Assembly (NCBI RefSeq): GCF_027484205.1
Contig: NZ_JAIXUB010000001.1
Span: 129,528-193,527, forward strand
Origin: Flavobacterium sp.
GTDB taxonomy: Bacteria; Bacteroidota; Bacteroidia; Flavobacteriales; Flavobacteriaceae
DNA length: 64,000 nucleotides
Direction: 5' to 3'
Numbering within the stretch: position 1 is the stretch's first letter; each line of letters starts with the position of its first letter. Made by a program: the position numbers and the translations under genes. Below are positions 1-8,097 of the stretch, in pieces. The notes beneath the pieces are model-generated. The model was not told the DNA's origin and did not search any database. It saw only the letters and a program-made list of their open reading frames with translations.

Positions 1-773
1 GTAAATTGGGTTGCTTGTTCAAATGCATTTTGACCTGTTGAACCGTCAAGAACTAATAAAACATCATGTGGTGCATCTTCAATCACTTTTTGCATCACTT
101 TTTTAACTTTTGTTAACTCGTTCATTAAACCAACTTTATTATGCAAACGACCTGCTGTATCAATAATCACAACATCAGCATTTTGAGCAACTGCACTTTG
201 CAAAGTATCAAAAGCAACAGAAGCTGGATCACTTCCCATTTGCTGTTTTACTATTGGAACTCCTACTCTATCAGCCCAAATTTGAAGTTGGTCGATTGCA
301 GCAGCACGAAACGTATCAGCAGCACCAAGAACAACACTATAACCAGATTTTTTTAATTGATAAGCTAATTTTCCAATAGTAGTTGTTTTCCCAACTCCAT
401 TAACACCAACTACCATAATTACATATGGCTTTTTATTAGCTGGAATTTTAAACTCAGAATCTTCACCAGAATTTGTTTCAGATAGTAATCCTGAAATTTC
501 TTCACGAAGAATTTGATTTAGTTCTTCCGTTCCTAAATACTTATCATTAGAAACTCTTTCTTCTATTCTTTTGATGATTTTTAGAGTAGTGTTTACTCCT
601 ACATCAGAAGAAACTAAAATTTCTTCAAGATTATCTAAAACCTCATCATCAACTTTTGATTTGCCTGCAATAGCTTTAGTAAGTTTTGAAAAAAATGAAG
701 TTTTAGTTTTTTCTAAACCTTTATCAAGTGTTTCCTTTTTTTCTGATGAAAATATTCTTTTAAAAAAACTCAT
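1..773 (-). CDS. ftsY: Signal recognition particle receptor FtsY (3' end outside window)
   Basis: SRP GTPase that receives SRP-bound ribosomes at the inner membrane. It is read from ATG at 773; about 257 codons are visible and the gene runs off the left edge. A short helical N domain (residues 1-110) precedes the G domain, whose P-loop GVNGVGKT lies at residues 123-130 and is followed by a DTFRAAA motif and DTAGR. The long acidic A domain of enterobacterial FtsY is missing, as is usual in Bacteroidetes. A -7 box TATATTTG sits at 812-819, about 39 nt upstream; I see no good TTG partner. The gene lies downstream of the rpmB-rpmG-DUF4295 operon, an order known from this phylum. Confidence 0.97.
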   Translation of the reverse strand, partial: MSFFKRIFSSEKKETLDKGLEKTKTSFFSKLTKAIAGKSKVDDEVLDNLEEILVSSDVGVNTTLKIIKRIEERVSNDKYLGTEELNQILREEISGLLSETNSGEDSEFKIPANKKPYVIMVVGVNGVGKTTTIGKLAYQLKKSGYSVVLGAADTFRAAAIDQLQIWADRVGVPIVKQQMGSDPASVAFDTLQSAVAQNADVVIIDTAGRLHNKVGLMNELTKVKKVMQKVIEDAPHDVLLVLDGSTGQNAFEQATQF

Positions 774-820
774 ATCAATTTTGATTAAATATACTTATTT
801 ATAAGTAGTGACAAATATAA

Positions 821-855
821 AAATAAAAAAGCTACTTCCGAAAGAAAGTAGCTTT
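821..855 (-). terminator. Rho-independent terminator of the rpmB-rpmG-DUF4295 operon
   Basis: A 10-bp stem (828-837 with 846-855) is followed on the minus strand by a T-rich tract (TTTTTTATTTTT). It lies between the DUF4295 stop and the ftsY promoter box. Confidence 0.8.
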
Positions 856-875
856 GATATATATTTTACTAGGAA

Positions 876-1028
876 TTATTTCTTTTGCAAGAAAGAATCC
901 ACTTCTTCTGGAGTCATAATACTCTCAACAAATGTGTAAGCACCAGTTTTAGGTGACTTTACCATTTTAATAGCTTTAGTTAATCTCTTAGAAGCTGTTT
1001 GTAATGTTGCAACGGTTTTCTTTGCCAT
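876..1028 (-). CDS. DUF4295 small protein, probable Bacteroidetes ribosomal protein bL38
   Basis: A 50-residue basic protein (starts MAKKTVATLQ, ends VDSFLQKK) matching DUF4295, which is restricted to Bacteroidetes. It is the third gene after rpmB and rpmG and shares the MAKK start typical of small ribosomal proteins. From memory, the Flavobacterium johnsoniae ribosome structure contains an extra large-subunit protein, bL38; I believe this family is that protein, but that link is recollection and not shown by the sequence. The operon context independently supports a ribosomal role. Confidence 0.88.
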   Translation of the reverse strand: MAKKTVATLQTASKRLTKAIKMVKSPKTGAYTFVESIMTPEEVDSFLQKK

Positions 1029-1097
1029 GACTTATGAGTGTTATTGAATTTAAAAAAATCTAAATGTAACCACTTAAGATTTATATTAAATATCTAA

Positions 1098-1280
1098 TTA
1101 TTTAATTTCTTTGTGAACAGTCATTCTCTTCAAGATTGGATTAAATTTTTTAATCTCTAATCTATCTGGAGTATTTTTTTTGTTTTTGTTTGTGATGTAA
1201 CGTGAAGTTCCAGGAAGACCTGTTCCTTTGTGCTCAGTACATTCTAAAATTACTTGGATTCTATTACCTTTCTTTGCCAT
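1098..1280 (-). CDS. rpmG: 50S ribosomal protein L33 (bL33)
   Basis: A 60-residue basic protein with the L33 pattern ([14 protein letters not shown] near the N-terminus, [18 protein letters not shown] in the middle). It is a structural protein of the large subunit near the E site. Of the zinc-ribbon cysteines only one is present, so this is the zinc-independent (C-minus) form. It is second in the rpmB-rpmG-DUF4295 operon, 25 nt after rpmB. Confidence 0.96.
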   Translation of the reverse strand: MAKKGNRIQVILECTEHKGTGLPGTSRYITNKNKKNTPDRLEIKKFNPILKRMTVHKEIK

Positions 1281-1305
1281 CTTGCTCTATTTTTATTGGT
1301 AAGGA

Positions 1306-1542
1306 TTATTTTATAAATCCGTTTGCTTTAGCTGTTTTTAAAACCGCAGCAATTCCATTTTTATTAATCGTTTTTATTGTAGATGCAGCTACTCTAAGAG
1401 TAATCCATCTGTCTTCTTCTGGAAGATAGAAACGTTTTTTAACTAAGTTAACAGAAAATTTTCTCTTAGTTTTGTTCATAGCGTGAGAAACGTTATTTCC
1501 TACCATCGCTCTTTTACCTGTAAGGTCACAAACTCTTGACAT
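1306..1542 (-). CDS. rpmB: 50S ribosomal protein L28 (bL28)
   Basis: A 78-residue L28 protein (starts [20 protein letters not shown], followed by the KRKFSVNL region), of normal length for the family. It is the first gene of the small ribosomal operon and is preceded by a well-formed flavobacterial promoter (1579-1609). Confidence 0.97.
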   Translation of the reverse strand: MSRVCDLTGKRAMVGNNVSHAMNKTKRKFSVNLVKKRFYLPEEDRWITLRVAASTIKTINKNGIAAVLKTAKANGFIK

Positions 1543-1578
1543 TATGCTTTTCTTTTATCGTTATTCTAAATAAGGGTG

Positions 1579-1609
1579 CAAACTTACATAAAATAAATGT
1601 TAGTAGCAA
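1579..1609 (-). promoter_or_regulatory. Promoter of the rpmB operon (Bacteroidetes TTG-N20-TAAGTTTG)
   Basis: On the minus strand the -33 TTG (1607-1609) is separated by 20 nt from the -7 box TAAGTTTG (1579-1586). Spacing and sequence match the known Bacteroidetes consensus TTG-N17-23-TAnnTTTG. Predicted leader to the rpmB ATG is about 30 nt. Confidence 0.8.
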
Positions 1610-1617
1610 AAAAAATA

Positions 1618-2868
1618 TTATAGATTTTTAAAAATTTCTTTTTGTAACATTTCAAATGCTTTATTTACTGTTCTATCTATCACTTTTTCACGTGGTTGAC
1701 CAAAATTAAATTCTTCAACAATTATATTATTCGGAGTGATTAAAGCTATAAAAACAGTTCCAACAGAAGCATCTGCATCACCTTTACTTGGTCCTGCATT
1801 ACCTGTTGTTGCTATGGCGTAATCTGTTTTCATTAATTTTTGAATTCCGATTGCCATTTCTTGAGCAACTTGAGCACTTACTACAGAATGTTCATCAATA
1901 ACTTGTTGTGAAACTCCTAAAACCGATACTTTAGTTTCTGTTGCATACGAAACAACACTTCCTCTAAAGTAGTTTGAAGCACCTGAAACCGATGTCAAAA
2001 CTTGTGCTATTTTTCCTCCTGTACAACTCTCTGCAGTAGAAATTGTTTTTCCTAACTTTGTTAATTGTCTTCCCAAAACAACTTCTATAGTTTCATCTTC
2101 ATCATATCCTACAATAATATCAGCAATTATTTTTGAAAGCGATTGAACATTTTCATCAATTGCATTTTGAAGTAATTCTTTGTTTGTACCTCGTGCTGTT
2201 AAACGCAAACGAACTCTTCCTGGAGCAGGCAAATAAGCTAATTTTATAAAATTAGGTAACTCATTCTCCCAATTTTCAATTCGCTCAGCTACCAAACTTT
2301 CTCCTTGACCATAAGTCATAATTGTTTTATGAATAATATATGGTCTATCGTACTCATTTACAATTTTAGGAACAATCTCATTTTCGACTAAATATTTCAT
2401 TTCATAAGGAACACCTGGCAGCGAAATATAAACTGTATTTTCCTTTTTCATCCACATTCCTGGAGCAGTACCGACTTTGTTAAAAAGAACTTCACATTTA
2501 GATGGAACAAGAGCTTGGTCGCGGTTCATTTGTGTAATTGGACGCTTAAAAATACTTTCAATCATTTCCTTAACGTGAGTAAGTACTTCTTGATTTTCAA
2601 TTAAATTATCATCAAAATATTCGCAAAATGTTTTTTTAGTAATATCGTCTTTAGTTGGACCTAATCCACCAGTAATGATTACAAAATCTACTTTATTTTG
2701 AAGTGATTTGAATGTGTCTAAAATGTGCTGTTTATCATCACTAATTGACAATAATTCATGCGTTTGAACTCCAATTTTATCGAGTGCTTTGGCGATGTAT
2801 CCTGAATTAGTATCAATAATTTGACCAATTAAAATTTCATCTCCAATGGTTACAATTGTAGCTTTCAT
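1618..2868 (-). CDS. cinA: CinA-family protein (competence/damage-inducible, NMN deamidase type)
   Basis: A 416-residue two-domain protein: an N-terminal MoCF/molybdopterin-binding-like domain ([16 protein letters not shown], with GGLGPTKDD near residue 74) and a C-terminal CinA domain ([11 protein letters not shown], later [13 protein letters not shown]). In characterised relatives the protein is an ADP-ribose pyrophosphatase and/or NMN deamidase in pyridine-nucleotide recycling. I chose ATG 2868 over the in-frame TTG at 2883, because that TTG is the end of a -7 box TAAATTTG (2881-2888). The gene stands alone, facing the same way as its neighbours. Confidence 0.94.
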   Translation of the reverse strand: MKATIVTIGDEILIGQIIDTNSGYIAKALDKIGVQTHELLSISDDKQHILDTFKSLQNKVDFVIITGGLGPTKDDITKKTFCEYFDDNLIENQEVLTHVKEMIESIFKRPITQMNRDQALVPSKCEVLFNKVGTAPGMWMKKENTVYISLPGVPYEMKYLVENEIVPKIVNEYDRPYIIHKTIMTYGQGESLVAERIENWENELPNFIKLAYLPAPGRVRLRLTARGTNKELLQNAIDENVQSLSKIIADIIVGYDEDETIEVVLGRQLTKLGKTISTAESCTGGKIAQVLTSVSGASNYFRGSVVSYATETKVSVLGVSQQVIDEHSVVSAQVAQEMAIGIQKLMKTDYAIATTGNAGPSKGDADASVGTVFIALITPNNIIVEEFNFGQPREKVIDRTVNKAFEMLQKEIFKNL

Positions 2869-2913
2869 TATTTTTTTTAGCAAATTTAGTGGTTTTATTC
2901 AAAGTGAATTGAA

Positions 2914-2947
2914 ATAAAAAAGGAATTATTCTCGCAAATAATTCCTT
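2914..2947 (-). terminator. Rho-independent terminator downstream of the FAH-Hpt pair
   Basis: A perfect 11-bp stem (2920-2930 with 2937-2947, 6-nt loop) is followed on the minus strand by TTTTTTATTTC. Confidence 0.85.
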
Positions 2948-2971
2948 CAAATAATTTTAAAAACTAAAAGT

Positions 2972-3316
2972 TTATATCTCGAAATCTTTCTTAATCTCTT
3001 TTATTGCTTTTTCTACTTGATTTTCAATACTTTCAAATGTAGCTTCAATTTCTTTTTTCTTTCCTTCTGCTCTTGTCCATGCTTCAACTTGAAGAATTTC
3101 CTCATGAGCCATCGTCATACCTAACAAATCTAAAGTTGGCTTAATTTTGTGCGCATAGGCATAAGCTAATTTATGATCTTTAGTTTTAATTCCTAGATCG
3201 ATTTGTTTTAAATCTTGTGGAACTTCTGTTACAAAAAGTGAGATGATTTGCATTACAAATTCAGGATCATTGTCCGAAAGTGCATAAACTTTTGATAGGT
3301 TGTAGTTTAGGGCCAT
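2972..3316 (-). CDS. Histidine-phosphotransfer (Hpt) domain protein
   Basis: A 114-residue stand-alone Hpt protein. The helix AYAHKIKPTLDLLG carries the presumed phospho-acceptor His56; the usual HxxKG becomes HKIKP. Hpt proteins relay phosphate between hybrid kinases and response regulators in the cytoplasm. Its ATG shares one base with the stop of the upstream FAH gene (TAATG), so translation is probably coupled. No kinase or receiver lies nearby, so the partner is unknown. The terminator at 2914-2947 closes the transcript. Confidence 0.85.
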   Translation of the reverse strand: MALNYNLSKVYALSDNDPEFVMQIISLFVTEVPQDLKQIDLGIKTKDHKLAYAYAHKIKPTLDLLGMTMAHEEILQVEAWTRAEGKKKEIEATFESIENQVEKAIKEIKKDFEI

Positions 3317-3927
3317 TATTTTACTTGTATTTTGAATATTTTTTTGTTTTCTATAAATCCTTCTAAGACATCATTTGGTTTTACAACAGCAACTCCTTCT
3401 GGTGTTCCTGTAAAAATAATATCTCCAATTTTCAGGGTGAAATATTGTGAAACATGAGAAATTAGTTCGTCAATTTTCCACAACATATGACTTGTATCAC
3501 CTTTTTGAACAACTGTTCCGTTCTTAACTAGTTCAAATTTAATACTTTCTAAAGAATTGAAAAAATTTTTCGGTAAAAAGTCACCAATTACCGCTGAACC
3601 GTCAAATGCTTTAGCTTTTTCCCATGGCAAACCCTTTTCTTTAAGTTTGGCCTGTAAATCTCTAGCTGTAAAATCTATTCCTAAACCAATTTCATCATAA
3701 TAATTATGAGCGAACTTTGGTTCGATATATTTTCCAACTTTATTTATTTTAACCAATATCTCAACTTCATGATGAATATCTTCTGAAAAATCAGGTATAA
3801 CAAACGGATGTTGCTTTAACAAAACAGCAGAGTCTGGTTTTAAAAACACCACAGGTTCATCAGGACGTTCATTTTGAAGTTCCTCGATATGTTTTACATA
3901 ATTTCTTCCGATACAGATGATTTTCAT
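3316..3927 (-). CDS. Fumarylacetoacetate hydrolase (FAH) domain protein
   Basis: A 203-residue single FAH domain (starts MKIICIGRNYVKHIEEL). Family metal-binding and catalytic pieces are visible: HHEVEILVKINK (metal-ligand glutamates), GIDFTARDLQ, KAFDGSAVIG, and GDIIFTGTPEGV at the C-terminus. This is the short YcgM/FAHD1-like type, which acts as acylpyruvase or oxaloacetate decarboxylase; the exact substrate cannot be read from sequence. It overlaps the Hpt gene by one base. Confidence 0.9.
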   Translation of the reverse strand: MKIICIGRNYVKHIEELQNERPDEPVVFLKPDSAVLLKQHPFVIPDFSEDIHHEVEILVKINKVGKYIEPKFAHNYYDEIGLGIDFTARDLQAKLKEKGLPWEKAKAFDGSAVIGDFLPKNFFNSLESIKFELVKNGTVVQKGDTSHMLWKIDELISHVSQYFTLKIGDIIFTGTPEGVAVVKPNDVLEGFIENKKIFKIQVK

Positions 3928-3995
3928 TTCTTATATTGTTTGAAGATGGAAGGTGAAAGACAGAAGAAAAACTTCCTGCTTTAGACTTCTAACTT

Positions 3996-4769
3996 CTAGC
4001 TTTTTGTATTCAGTTTTCTTAATTTAATTCCTGTTAATACTTTTTTAGTATACAGAGGAAAATCAGCACCTTGAATCCAACCATAATAACCTGGCTCCTT
4101 TTCAAGAACTTCTTCTACTAATTGTCCTTTATTTTTTCCAAAAGTAAAAATTTCTCTTCCATCGTTATTTAAAGCTATGAATCCTGCAAAATCAACTGAT
4201 TTTTTTCGAGTTGTGAATTCAGACAACCACTTCATATCATTGTCCAAATCGTCATATCTATCTAATTGTGCTTTTAGAATTTCATAAGTCGCCATAGTAT
4301 CAGCTTCAGCAGAATGAGCATTTTCTAAACTCTCGTTGCAATAAAACTTATAAGCCGCACTTAAAGTTCGCTCCTCTTTTTTATGAAAAATGGTTTGAAC
4401 ATCTACTGAAACTCTATTTTTCATATCAAAATCAACTTCTGCACGAAGCAATTCTTCAGCAAGAAGCGGAATGTCAAATCTATCTGAATTAAAACCTGCC
4501 AAATCAGAATCCTTAATCATATTATGAATTTGAGAAGCTAATTCTTTAAACGTAGGTTCATTAGCCACTTTTTCATTAGTGATTCCATGAACAGCTGTTG
4601 TTTGAGGCGGAATTGGAATTGTTGGATTTACTAACCAAGTTTTGCTTTCCTTATTTCCGTTAGGATAAACCTTAAAGATTGAAATTTCTACAATTCTATC
4701 CTTAGCAACATCAATTCCTGTTGTTTCAAGATCGAAAAAACAAATTGGTCGGTTGAGTTTTAATTCCAT
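3996..4769 (-). CDS. 3'-5' exonuclease, DnaQ/DEDD family
   Basis: A 257-residue protein whose N-terminal exonuclease domain carries ExoI FFDLETTG, ExoII (the NSDRFDIPLL region), and ExoIII-type HSAEADTMATYEIL. The C-terminal part (about 185-257: EFTTRKKSVDFAGFI, TFGKNKGQLVEEV) is the DUF3820-like extension seen in flavobacterial homologues. It may be a polymerase III epsilon-like proofreading or nucleic-acid-turnover nuclease. I chose ATG 4769 because the in-frame TTG at 4790 is the end of the -7 box TATATTTG (4788-4795). Confidence 0.92.
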   Translation of the reverse strand: MELKLNRPICFFDLETTGIDVAKDRIVEISIFKVYPNGNKESKTWLVNPTIPIPPQTTAVHGITNEKVANEPTFKELASQIHNMIKDSDLAGFNSDRFDIPLLAEELLRAEVDFDMKNRVSVDVQTIFHKKEERTLSAAYKFYCNESLENAHSAEADTMATYEILKAQLDRYDDLDNDMKWLSEFTTRKKSVDFAGFIALNNDGREIFTFGKNKGQLVEEVLEKEPGYYGWIQGADFPLYTKKVLTGIKLRKLNTKS

Positions 4770-4844
4770 TTTTAATTTTTGTTGCGACAAATATAAAATT
4801 TTGTACTTACCGTTTATCGATTATTTATAATTTATTATGTTTTT

Positions 4845-4880
4845 AAACAAAAAACCCTTTCACAATTTGGAAAGGGTTGA
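4845..4880 (-). terminator. Rho-independent terminator of the E2 gene
   Basis: A perfect 9-bp stem (4853-4861 with 4870-4878), then TTTTTTGTTTAAAA on the minus strand, 20 nt after the stop of the E2 gene. Confidence 0.85.
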
Positions 4881-4899
4881 TTTGCAATTATCTATATTA

Positions 4900-6231
4900 T
4901 TAGTATTCTCTATTTACATCAAATGCTTCTAAATACTCAGCTACACGTTTTACAAAACTTCCGCCAAGTGCTCCATCTACAACTCTGTGGTCGTAACTGT
5001 GCGACAAGAACATTTTTTGACGAATTCCGATGAAATCACCTTCTGGAGTTTCGATAACTGCTGGTACTTTTCTAATCGCACCAAGAGCTAAGATTCCAAC
5101 TTGAGGTTGATTAATAATTGGTGTACCAAATACAGAACCAAAAGTTCCTACGTTTGTTACAGTGTATGTTCCGCCTTGCGTATCGTCTGGTTTTAATTTT
5201 CCAGCTTTGGCTCTGTTTCCTAAATCGTTAACCGCTTTTGCCATTCCAACCAAATTTAATTGGTCAGCGTTTTTAATTACTGGAACGATTAAATTTCCGT
5301 TTGGTAATGCAGCAGCCATTCCTAAATTGATGTTTTTCTTTTTAATGATATAATCACCATCAACAGAAATATTCATTCCAGGGAAATCTTTTAATGCTTT
5401 TGCAACTGCTTCCATCATAATTGGAGTGAAAGTCAATTTCTCACCTTCACGTTTTTCGAAAGCACCTTTTACTTTATCTCTCCATTTTACAATATTGGTA
5501 ACGTCAACTTCAATAAATGACTGTACATGTGCAGAAGTTTGCACTGAAGCAACCATATAACCCGAAATCAATTTACGCATTCTGTCCATTTCAACAATTT
5601 CGTCACCTCCATTTACAGAAACCGGAACGGCTTGAGTTGTAGGATGAACCGTTGGAGTTGTAGGTTGAGCAACTGGAGTAACAGTTTGTGCTACAACTGG
5701 CTGACTTGTTCTATTCTTTACAAAATTTAATATATCTTCTTTAGTTACGCGTCCATCTTTTCCTGAACCAGAAATATTTTCAAGTTCTGCAACAGACACA
5801 CCTTCTTCTTTAGCAATGTTTTTTACTAAAGGAGAAAAGAATTTATCTGATCCCGAATAGTCGGGAGAAAAATCAGCAGGAGTAACTGTCTCTTTAGCAA
5901 CTTCTACTGTTTTAGCAACTTCAGCAACAGCAATTGGCATCTCGACTGCGCTCGATGTGACAGAACTTTTTTCAAATGATGTACTTCCGCCTTCTGTTTC
6001 GATAATCGCAATAGTTTGACCAACTTTTACCACATCATCTTTCCCAAAAAGTTGCTCTACTAAAACACCTGAAACTTCACTTGGAACTTCACTATCAACT
6101 TTGTCTGTAGCAATTTCAAGAACTGCTTCGTCCATTGCGATAGTATCTCCAACGTTTTTTAACCAATTGGTAATTGTTGCTTCTGCAACGCTTTCACCCA
6201 TTTTAGGTAATTTCAATTCAAACTTTGCCAT
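4900..6231 (-). CDS. 2-oxo-acid dehydrogenase E2 (dihydrolipoyllysine acyltransferase)
   Basis: A 443-residue E2 core enzyme. It has a lipoyl domain (1-80; lipoyl Lys44 in EIATDKVDSEV), a peripheral-subunit-binding domain (about 131-170, FFSPLVKNIAKEEG) and a C-terminal acyltransferase domain with DHRVVDG (catalytic His415). It transfers acyl groups to CoA in a pyruvate, oxoglutarate or branched-chain complex; which one is not decided by sequence. No E1 gene is in the window, but an E3 (lpd) lies at 59709. A -7 box TAATTTTG lies at 6269-6276. The linker (about 85-130) contains two dispersed-repeat remnants (5851-5866 and 5941-5965). Confidence 0.93.
   Translation of the reverse strand: MAKFELKLPKMGESVAEATITNWLKNVGDTIAMDEAVLEIATDKVDSEVPSEVSGVLVEQLFGKDDVVKVGQTIAIIETEGGSTSFEKSSVTSSAVEMPIAVAEVAKTVEVAKETVTPADFSPDYSGSDKFFSPLVKNIAKEEGVSVAELENISGSGKDGRVTKEDILNFVKNRTSQPVVAQTVTPVAQPTTPTVHPTTQAVPVSVNGGDEIVEMDRMRKLISGYMVASVQTSAHVQSFIEVDVTNIVKWRDKVKGAFEKREGEKLTFTPIMMEAVAKALKDFPGMNISVDGDYIIKKKNINLGMAAALPNGNLIVPVIKNADQLNLVGMAKAVNDLGNRAKAGKLKPDDTQGGTYTVTNVGTFGSVFGTPIINQPQVGILALGAIRKVPAVIETPEGDFIGIRQKMFLSHSYDHRVVDGALGGSFVKRVAEYLEAFDVNREY
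5851..5866. repeat. CCCGAA-type hairpin repeat inside the E2 linker
   Basis: The palindrome TCCCGAATAGTCGGGA resembles the intergenic CCCGAAGTTTCGGG hairpins at 8170, 25980 and 44536. Here it codes for linker residues around SPDYSG. Confidence 0.55.
5941..5965. repeat. GCGCTCGATGTGACA-type dispersed repeat inside the E2 linker
   Basis: The segment CTCGACTGCGCTCGATGTGA, then CAG, is related to intergenic copies at 36395, 39862, 12730 and 51088. It codes in frame for about residues 89-97 of E2. Confidence 0.55.
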
Positions 6232-6307
6232 ATCTTTAAACTAAAGTTGTGTTTTTTTATAATGATTGCAAAATTAGTAATTTTATCTTCATTTTGTAAA
6301 GAATATA

Positions 6308-7450
6308 CTAATTTTTTAGCTGAATAATTTCTCCTCTATCTATTGAATTATTGCTTCCAATGAGAAAGTTAGAGTTTGGAATGTAATTTTTAAATGTTAA
6401 ATTACTGCATTTATTTGAATTCATGAAATTAATAATCTCTTGAAAACTAAATGATTTTGTATCAAAAATAATTTCGATATTCGATTTAGAATTGTTTTTA
6501 AACTCGGAAAAATCATTTAAAACAGTCTCTTTTTTGTTCAGATTGAATTGTAATGCATCTTTCGAAAAAATAACATATTCATCAATCGTTCTTTTTATTT
6601 CTTTGGATTGATTTTTCTTAATAAGTGAAAAGACATAAACTCCAATTTTCATAAAAACATTAAATAAAAACGATTTTTTAAAATGCTTAGAATAAAAGAA
6701 GTTCATCGCTTCTTGAAATCGTTTCATATACTTTTCATCACGAATCGTGCTCTCTCCTTTATAATGTATTACGGTTGTATCATGAAAATAATAATTGCAT
6801 TTTCCTTTTTGTAACACCATATAACTCAAATCAATATCGTCTGAATACATGAAGCAATTTTCGTCAAAACCTCCTATTTCATTATACAATTCCCGTTTCA
6901 TCACCATAAAAGCACCAACTAAAATATCAACTCTTCCCGATTGATTTTCGGTTAAATGTTGGGCATAATACTTTCCAAAAATATTTGAAATTTCATACAA
7001 TCCGAAGATTTTAGTGAAAGCAACCCAAGGTGTTGGAACTCCGCGTTTAGATTCTGGTAGAAAATTTCCTGTTCCGTCGATTAGTTTACATCCAATTATT
7101 CCTATTTCAGAATTTGGCACTTCGTCTGCGCTCAGTGTGACAAAATTTAGAATTTTTTCAAAAGTATCTTCTGCTACAACGGTGTCTGGATTTAAAATAC
7201 AAATATAGTCGCCTTTGGCTTGTGCAACTCCAATATTATTTCCTTTTGGAAAACCAAGATTTTCTTTATTTTCGATAAGTTTTACTTTAGGAAACAGTTC
7301 TTTCATCATCGCACAACTTTCGTCAGATGAGTTATTGTCAATTACAATGATTTCGCCATCAATGGTTGAAAGTGCCTTTTGAACACTTAAAACGCATTGC
7401 TCTAAAAAAAAGCGCACATTATAATTAAGGATGATAACGGATAGTTGCAT
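6308..7450 (-). CDS. Glycosyltransferase family 2
   Basis: A 380-residue GT-A enzyme: start MQLSVIILNYNV, VIDNNSSD (37-43), and the metal/donor motif ILNPDT (85-90) in place of DXD. It resembles rhamnosyl- or galactosyl-transferases that build surface polysaccharide on the cytoplasmic face of the membrane; donor and acceptor are unknown. A hydrophobic patch around residues 262-282 may contact the membrane. A -7 box TAAATTTG (7455-7462) ends only 4 nt before the ATG (7450), so the message may be leaderless. A dispersed repeat (7116-7146) encodes part of residues 102-112. Confidence 0.9.
   Translation of the reverse strand: MQLSVIILNYNVRFFLEQCVLSVQKALSTIDGEIIVIDNNSSDESCAMMKELFPKVKLIENKENLGFPKGNNIGVAQAKGDYICILNPDTVVAEDTFEKILNFVTLSADEVPNSEIGIIGCKLIDGTGNFLPESKRGVPTPWVAFTKIFGLYEISNIFGKYYAQHLTENQSGRVDILVGAFMVMKRELYNEIGGFDENCFMYSDDIDLSYMVLQKGKCNYYFHDTTVIHYKGESTIRDEKYMKRFQEAMNFFYSKHFKKSFLFNVFMKIGVYVFSLIKKNQSKEIKRTIDEYVIFSKDALQFNLNKKETVLNDFSEFKNNSKSNIEIIFDTKSFSFQEIINFMNSNKCSNLTFKNYIPNSNFLIGSNNSIDRGEIIQLKN
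7116..7146. repeat. GCGCTCAGTGTGACA-type repeat inside the glycosyltransferase gene
   Basis: The core TGCGCTCAGTGTGACAAA is identical to the intergenic copy at 36395-36424. It is read in frame on the minus strand as part of residues 102-112 (FVTLSADEV). Confidence 0.7.
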
Positions 7451-7459
7451 TGGACAAAT

Positions 7460-7765
7460 TTAAAGCAACTTATTTAATTCTTCAGGATTTTTTTGATTGT
7501 TGAAAAAAAAGTGAAGTTCTATTATTTTCATATCAGAATTAAAACTGTAATACAAAGTAGTTTGTTTAGAAATAACAATGCAATATACTTTAAGAGATTT
7601 GCTGTAAATACCAATCTCAGGATTTATTGATAATCTACTCAAATTTTCTTCAACTAAATCACTAAACTTTTTAACTTCATTGAAATTCCACTTAAATAAA
7701 ATATAATTGATTTCTTCTTCAAAAGTTATTTGAGCTTTTACATCCCAAATCATGTCATAAATCAT
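7460..7765 (-). CDS. RelE/ParE-fold toxin of a type II toxin-antitoxin pair
   Basis: A 101-residue protein with the small basic ParE/RelE layout: helical N-terminus (ITFEEEINYILFKWN), a central helix, and a C-terminal strand (LYYSFNSDMKIIELHFFFNNQKNPEEL). Family toxins block gyrase (ParE) or cleave ribosome-bound mRNA (RelE); which applies here is unclear. The ATG overlaps the antitoxin stop by ATGA (7762-7765), typical of such pairs. An internal ATG at 7753 is an alternative start. Confidence 0.78.
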   Translation of the reverse strand: MIYDMIWDVKAQITFEEEINYILFKWNFNEVKKFSDLVEENLSRLSINPEIGIYSKSLKVYCIVISKQTTLYYSFNSDMKIIELHFFFNNQKNPEELNKLL

Positions 7766-7983
7766 TTTAAAAAAGGATATTTTTCTTTTATTCTTTTCAT
7801 TACAACGTCATGAGGAATTCCCTTTCCTTCTTTTAAATCTTTTTTAGACTTTTCAATTACTTTGGCAAATAGTGGATGTTCTTCAACATTTGCATAGGTT
7901 TTCTCTGTTGAATATTCCGTAATTGGTTCTTCAACTTTATTAAAGTCTTGGTTTTTATCTTTTTTGTTTGAATTGTCGCTCAT
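7762..7983 (-). CDS. Antitoxin-like small protein upstream of the RelE/ParE toxin
   Basis: A 73-residue acidic, partly disordered protein (MSDNSNKKDKNQDF...) with a C-terminal helix PHDVVMKRIKEKYPFLK, as in antitoxins that wrap ParE/RelE toxins. I chose ATG 7983: the frame stays open upstream, but that region is a dispersed repeat (7997-8032) and a -7 box TATATTTG (8032-8039). The 4-bp overlap with the toxin gene supports a coupled operon. Confidence 0.75.
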   Translation of the reverse strand: MSDNSNKKDKNQDFNKVEEPITEYSTEKTYANVEEHPLFAKVIEKSKKDLKEGKGIPHDVVMKRIKEKYPFLK

Positions 7984-7996
7984 GGCAAATAGTTTT

Positions 7997-8032
7997 GAAT
8001 TTAGCTTCGCTCTGTTCGCTGTTGCTCGAGTC
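7997..8032 (-). repeat. AACAGAGCGAAGCTAAATTC repeat, copy in the antitoxin leader
   Basis: On the minus strand, GACTCGAG, a short variable stretch, then GAACAGAGCGAAGCTAAATTC. The same two blocks occur inside the methyltransferase gene at 10592-10628. Here the repeat forms the 5' leader of the antitoxin gene. Confidence 0.8.
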
Positions 8033-8097
8033 AAATATACAAATTAAATTTAGTGTTGTTTTGAAAATTGAAGCAAAAGTGCAATACAATTACTTTC

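Noticed and set aside
2869..2883. TTG start five codons upstream for cinA
   Set aside because: The TTG is the last part of the -7 promoter box TAAATTTG. The same logic rules out upstream TTG starts for the exonuclease (4790), grpE (42900) and GH13 (61173).
7984..8034. Longer antitoxin starting near 8034
   Set aside because: The extra residues are encoded by the dispersed repeat and lie at the predicted transcription start.
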